A program made the position numbers and the translations under genes. A stretch of DNA of 8,415 nt from Chryseobacterium sp. UBA6632 (lineage in GTDB: Bacteria; Bacteroidota; Bacteroidia; Flavobacteriales; Weeksellaceae). Positions 6,104-8,415 of the stretch are shown here, piece by piece. Location of the stretch: assembly GCA_002455915.1 (NCBI GenBank), contig DKLU01000222.1, positions 1-8,415 of the forward strand, read 5' to 3'. The notes below the pieces were generated by a model that saw only the letters and a list, made by a program, of their open reading frames with translations, was not told the origin of the DNA and did no database searches. Every line of letters begins with the position of its first letter. Position 1 is the first letter of the stretch.

Positions 6104-8415
6104 TTAAGCACGTTTTTTGAAATATTTTCTTCCCAAAATCCAAGTCGAAAGTGTCGTAAATGAAACCACGGTAATGGAACTTGCAGGCATGATAAGCGCC
6201 GCAAAAAGAGGATGCATATGCCCTGTCACAGCGTAACTTAAACCTACAACATTATAAAGAAAACTGATTATAAATGTCATTTTCACAATCGTGATCGAGC
6301 CTTTGGCTACGTTTAGATAGTTATCCAATGTCACTACTTTTTCACCATTCATAATCACGTCAGAAGATGGGGTAAAGCTGTTAGAATCATCGGCAATGGC
6401 AATTCCTACATTGCTTTGTTTCAATGCTCCGGCATCGTTGAGGCCGTCTCCAAGCATCGCCACTTTCATGTTCTGATTCTGAAGTTCTTTAATGTAATTA
6501 AGCTTATCTTCAGGATTTTGGTTGAAAGCCATCCCTTTATAATTCGGAATTAATTCTTTCAATTGATTTTCTTCTGAAGAATTGTCACCACTCAGGATGA
6601 AAATTTTATAATTGGTAAGCTTGCCGAATAAGCTTTTAAGGTTTTCACGATATTCGTTTTTAAAGATGAATTTCCCTAAAAACTCATTGTTTTTGCTGAT
6701 ATAGACCGCTGTTTCAAGATTTTTAGATTCCTGATTATTATAGCGTGCAGAACCTATTTTGTAAACATTACCTCTTACATTCGCTTCATATCCTTTCCCT
6801 GAAATTTCTATAAAGTTTTCCACCGGAAAATACTCGTCTTTCACTTCAATAAATTCATACAGAGACTTAGAAAGCGGGTGATTGGAGTTTTTTAATAAAG
6901 ATTTGATATTTAGTAAATCAAATTCGTTGATTTCAGTTCCTTCAAATTTTATATTTGATTTTTTTCTATGCGTAATCGTTCCGGTTTTATCAAAAACAAT
7001 GGTATCTAATTTGGCGATTTTTTCAATCGTTAAAGTATCTTTTACATAAAACTTATTTCGACCTAAAATCCTCATAATGTGACCGAAAGTGAACGGTGCA
7101 GACAGTGCAAGCGCGCAAGGACAAGCAATAATTAAAATGGCTGAAATCACCTGAAACATTTTCTCCAAATCAACTGTTGCCCAATAAATTCCAGAAATTA
7201 AAGCAATGCCTAAAATAATGAATGTGAAATATTTACTGATGTTATTGGTAAGTGTGTCAAGTCCTGTTTCGTGTTTTTTGAAAGCCTCTTTATTCCAAAG
7301 TTGTGTTAAATAACTTTGGTCAACATCTTTAATCACTTCCAATTCCAAAGAAGAGCCAATTTGTTTTCCTCCTGCGAAAATTTTATCTCCGGGCTGTTTG
7401 CTGATGGTTGCACTTTCTCCGGTAATAAAACTGTTATCGATATTTCCTTCGCCATTAATCAAAATAGCATCAACAGGAATAATTTCCTGATTTCTCACTA
7501 AAATTCTATCGCCAATCTTGACTTCAGAAAGTAAAATATTATCCTGTTTTCCTTCAAAATCAACTTTTGTAACGGCAATCGGATAGAATGATTTGTAATC
7601 TCTGTCGTAAGAAAGCGCATTGTAAGTTCTTTTCTGGAAGATTTTACCTAAAAGCATAAAGAATAACAGTCCGCAAAGGGTATCGAAATAGCCCGGACCG
7701 TAATCTGTAGCAACCTCATACAAGCTTCGTCCGAAAAGAACAATAATTCCCAAAACGATAGGAACATCGATATTAACGATCTTGTTTTTTAAACCATACC
7801 AAGCCGATTTATAATAATCTGAAGCAGAATAAACCACAACAGGAATCGCCAAAATACACATCAAGGCTCTGAAAAGACCTTTGTAATGTGCCATCCAGTA
7901 ATCTTCACCGCCCACATATTCCGGGAAAGCAAGAAACATTCCGTTACCAAAGGCAAAAGCAGCAATCGCGAATTTTACCAGTAAAGATTTGTCTAAATGC
8001 TCAACATTTTTATCCGCCGTTTCAAGGCTGATGACAGGTTTATAGCCTAAATTAGTTAAAAAATTAGCTAATTCGCTTAATTTTAATTCGTTATGGTTAA
8101 AAGAAATCTGTAAGGTCTTTCTTGTGAAGTTAACCTGAGAATATTTGATATTCGGGTTCAATGTATGAAGGCTTTCCAACAGCCAAATACAAGAAGAACA
8201 GTGAATTACAGGAATCTTAAAGGTGACTAAACTCGTGCCTCCTTCAGAGAAATCGGTAACTTTGTCGAAGATCTCCTGAGTATCAAGATATTCGAATTGT
8301 GAAGTGTTTTCATCAGGTCGAATTCCCGCTTTCTTATTTAATTCGTAAAAATTAGTTAAGTTGTTGATATTCAGAATTTCGTAAACAGACTTGCAACCGT
8401 TGCAACAGAAAGCCT
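6104..8415 (-). CDS. ccoI: Copper-translocating P1B-type ATPase CcoI, partial at 5' end
   Basis: The open frame continues through the window edge, giving 769 visible residues and lacking only the first few tens of bases. The visible start has FCCNGC (residues 2-7), the end of a Cys-rich metal-binding domain of the ATPase-cat_bd type. An HMA domain follows (about 60-130) with CSSC at 72-75. Core motifs are complete: TGES (331-334), CPC (431-433), DKTGT with the phosphorylated Asp (475-479), HP (512-513) and GDGLND (655-660). YN (720-721) in the seventh helix and MPASS (742-746) in the eighth are the Cu(I) signature of the P1B-1 group. CcoI/FixI pumps Cu(I) across the membrane to supply the CuB centre of CcoN. 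A later TTG at 8179 could be mistaken for the start, but it would cut through the HMA domain just after CSSC. Position beside ccoS separates it from the general copper exporter CopA. Confidence 0.96.
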   Translation of the reverse strand, partial: AFCCNGCKSVYEILNINNLTNFYELNKKAGIRPDENTSQFEYLDTQEIFDKVTDFSEGGTSLVTFKIPVIHCSSCIWLLESLHTLNPNIKYSQVNFTRKTLQISFNHNELKLSELANFLTNLGYKPVISLETADKNVEHLDKSLLVKFAIAAFAFGNGMFLAFPEYVGGEDYWMAHYKGLFRALMCILAIPVVVYSASDYYKSAWYGLKNKIVNIDVPIVLGIIVLFGRSLYEVATDYGPGYFDTLCGLLFFMLLGKIFQKRTYNALSYDRDYKSFYPIAVTKVDFEGKQDNILLSEVKIGDRILVRNQEIIPVDAILINGEGNIDNSFITGESATISKQPGDKIFAGGKQIGSSLELEVIKDVDQSYLTQLWNKEAFKKHETGLDTLTNNISKYFTFIILGIALISGIYWATVDLEKMFQVISAILIIACPCALALSAPFTFGHIMRILGRNKFYVKDTLTIEKIAKLDTIVFDKTGTITHRKKSNIKFEGTEINEFDLLNIKSLLKNSNHPLSKSLYEFIEVKDEYFPVENFIEISGKGYEANVRGNVYKIGSARYNNQESKNLETAVYISKNNEFLGKFIFKNEYRENLKSLFGKLTNYKIFILSGDNSSEENQLKELIPNYKGMAFNQNPEDKLNYIKELQNQNMKVAMLGDGLNDAGALKQSNVGIAIADDSNSFTPSSDVIMNGEKVVTLDNYLNVAKGSITIVKMTFIISFLYNVVGLSYAVTGHMHPLFAALIMPASSITVVSFTTLSTWILGRKYFKKRA

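Noticed and set aside
7316..7501. Plus-strand open frame of 61 codons inside ccoI
   Set aside because: It is antisense to the actuator domain (TGES region) of the ATPase and has no independent support.

Overview
The window is a tightly packed, single-strand (minus) gene cluster for a cbb3-type (C-family) cytochrome c oxidase and its assembly factors. In transcription order, from high to low coordinates, it holds: a copper P1B-type ATPase (ccoI, N-terminus cut by the window edge), ccoS, a fused ccoNO, ccoQ, ccoP, ccoG, ccoH, and the start of a TauE/SafE-like (DsbD_2-type) membrane protein that is cut by the other window edge.

The organism is most likely a member of the Bacteroidota, class Flavobacteriia, and a Chryseobacterium-like (Weeksellaceae) relative would fit. 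The reasons are the AT-rich DNA, the fused subunit I/II (CcoNO), a CcoP with a single haem c motif, mostly absent Shine-Dalgarno sequences, and a TAnnTTTG-type promoter element upstream of ccoS. The genus is inferred from general resemblance, not from a search.

Region by region: 8415-6104 is the copper-loading ATPase. A 109-bp spacer (6103-5995) follows, with a candidate promoter and a weak Crp/Fnr-like palindrome. 5994-2398 holds ccoS-ccoNO-ccoQ-ccoP with spacers of 5 to 15 bp. A 99-bp spacer (2397-2299) holds a strong AT-rich hairpin followed by seven T residues in the sense orientation. 2298-1 holds ccoG-ccoH-TauE/SafE-like, with a 9-bp spacer and then a 10-bp overlap. No stretch above about 110 bp lacks a gene. 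I saw no RNA genes, insertion sequences, CRISPR arrays or attachment sites.

The genes form one functional unit. CcoI and CcoS mature the copper-haem b3 centre. CcoN carries that centre, and CcoO and CcoP pass electrons from cytochrome c to it. CcoQ is a small membrane partner. CcoG and CcoH are assembly proteins, and CcoG is an iron-sulfur protein implicated in handling copper. The final TauE/SafE-like protein has a conserved His/Cys motif and probably also acts in metal handling or cytochrome maturation. This is a known kind of system. The points most worth a second look are the hairpin between ccoP and ccoG, the monohaem CcoP with extra N-terminal membrane segments, and the unassigned role of the overlapping TauE/SafE-like gene.
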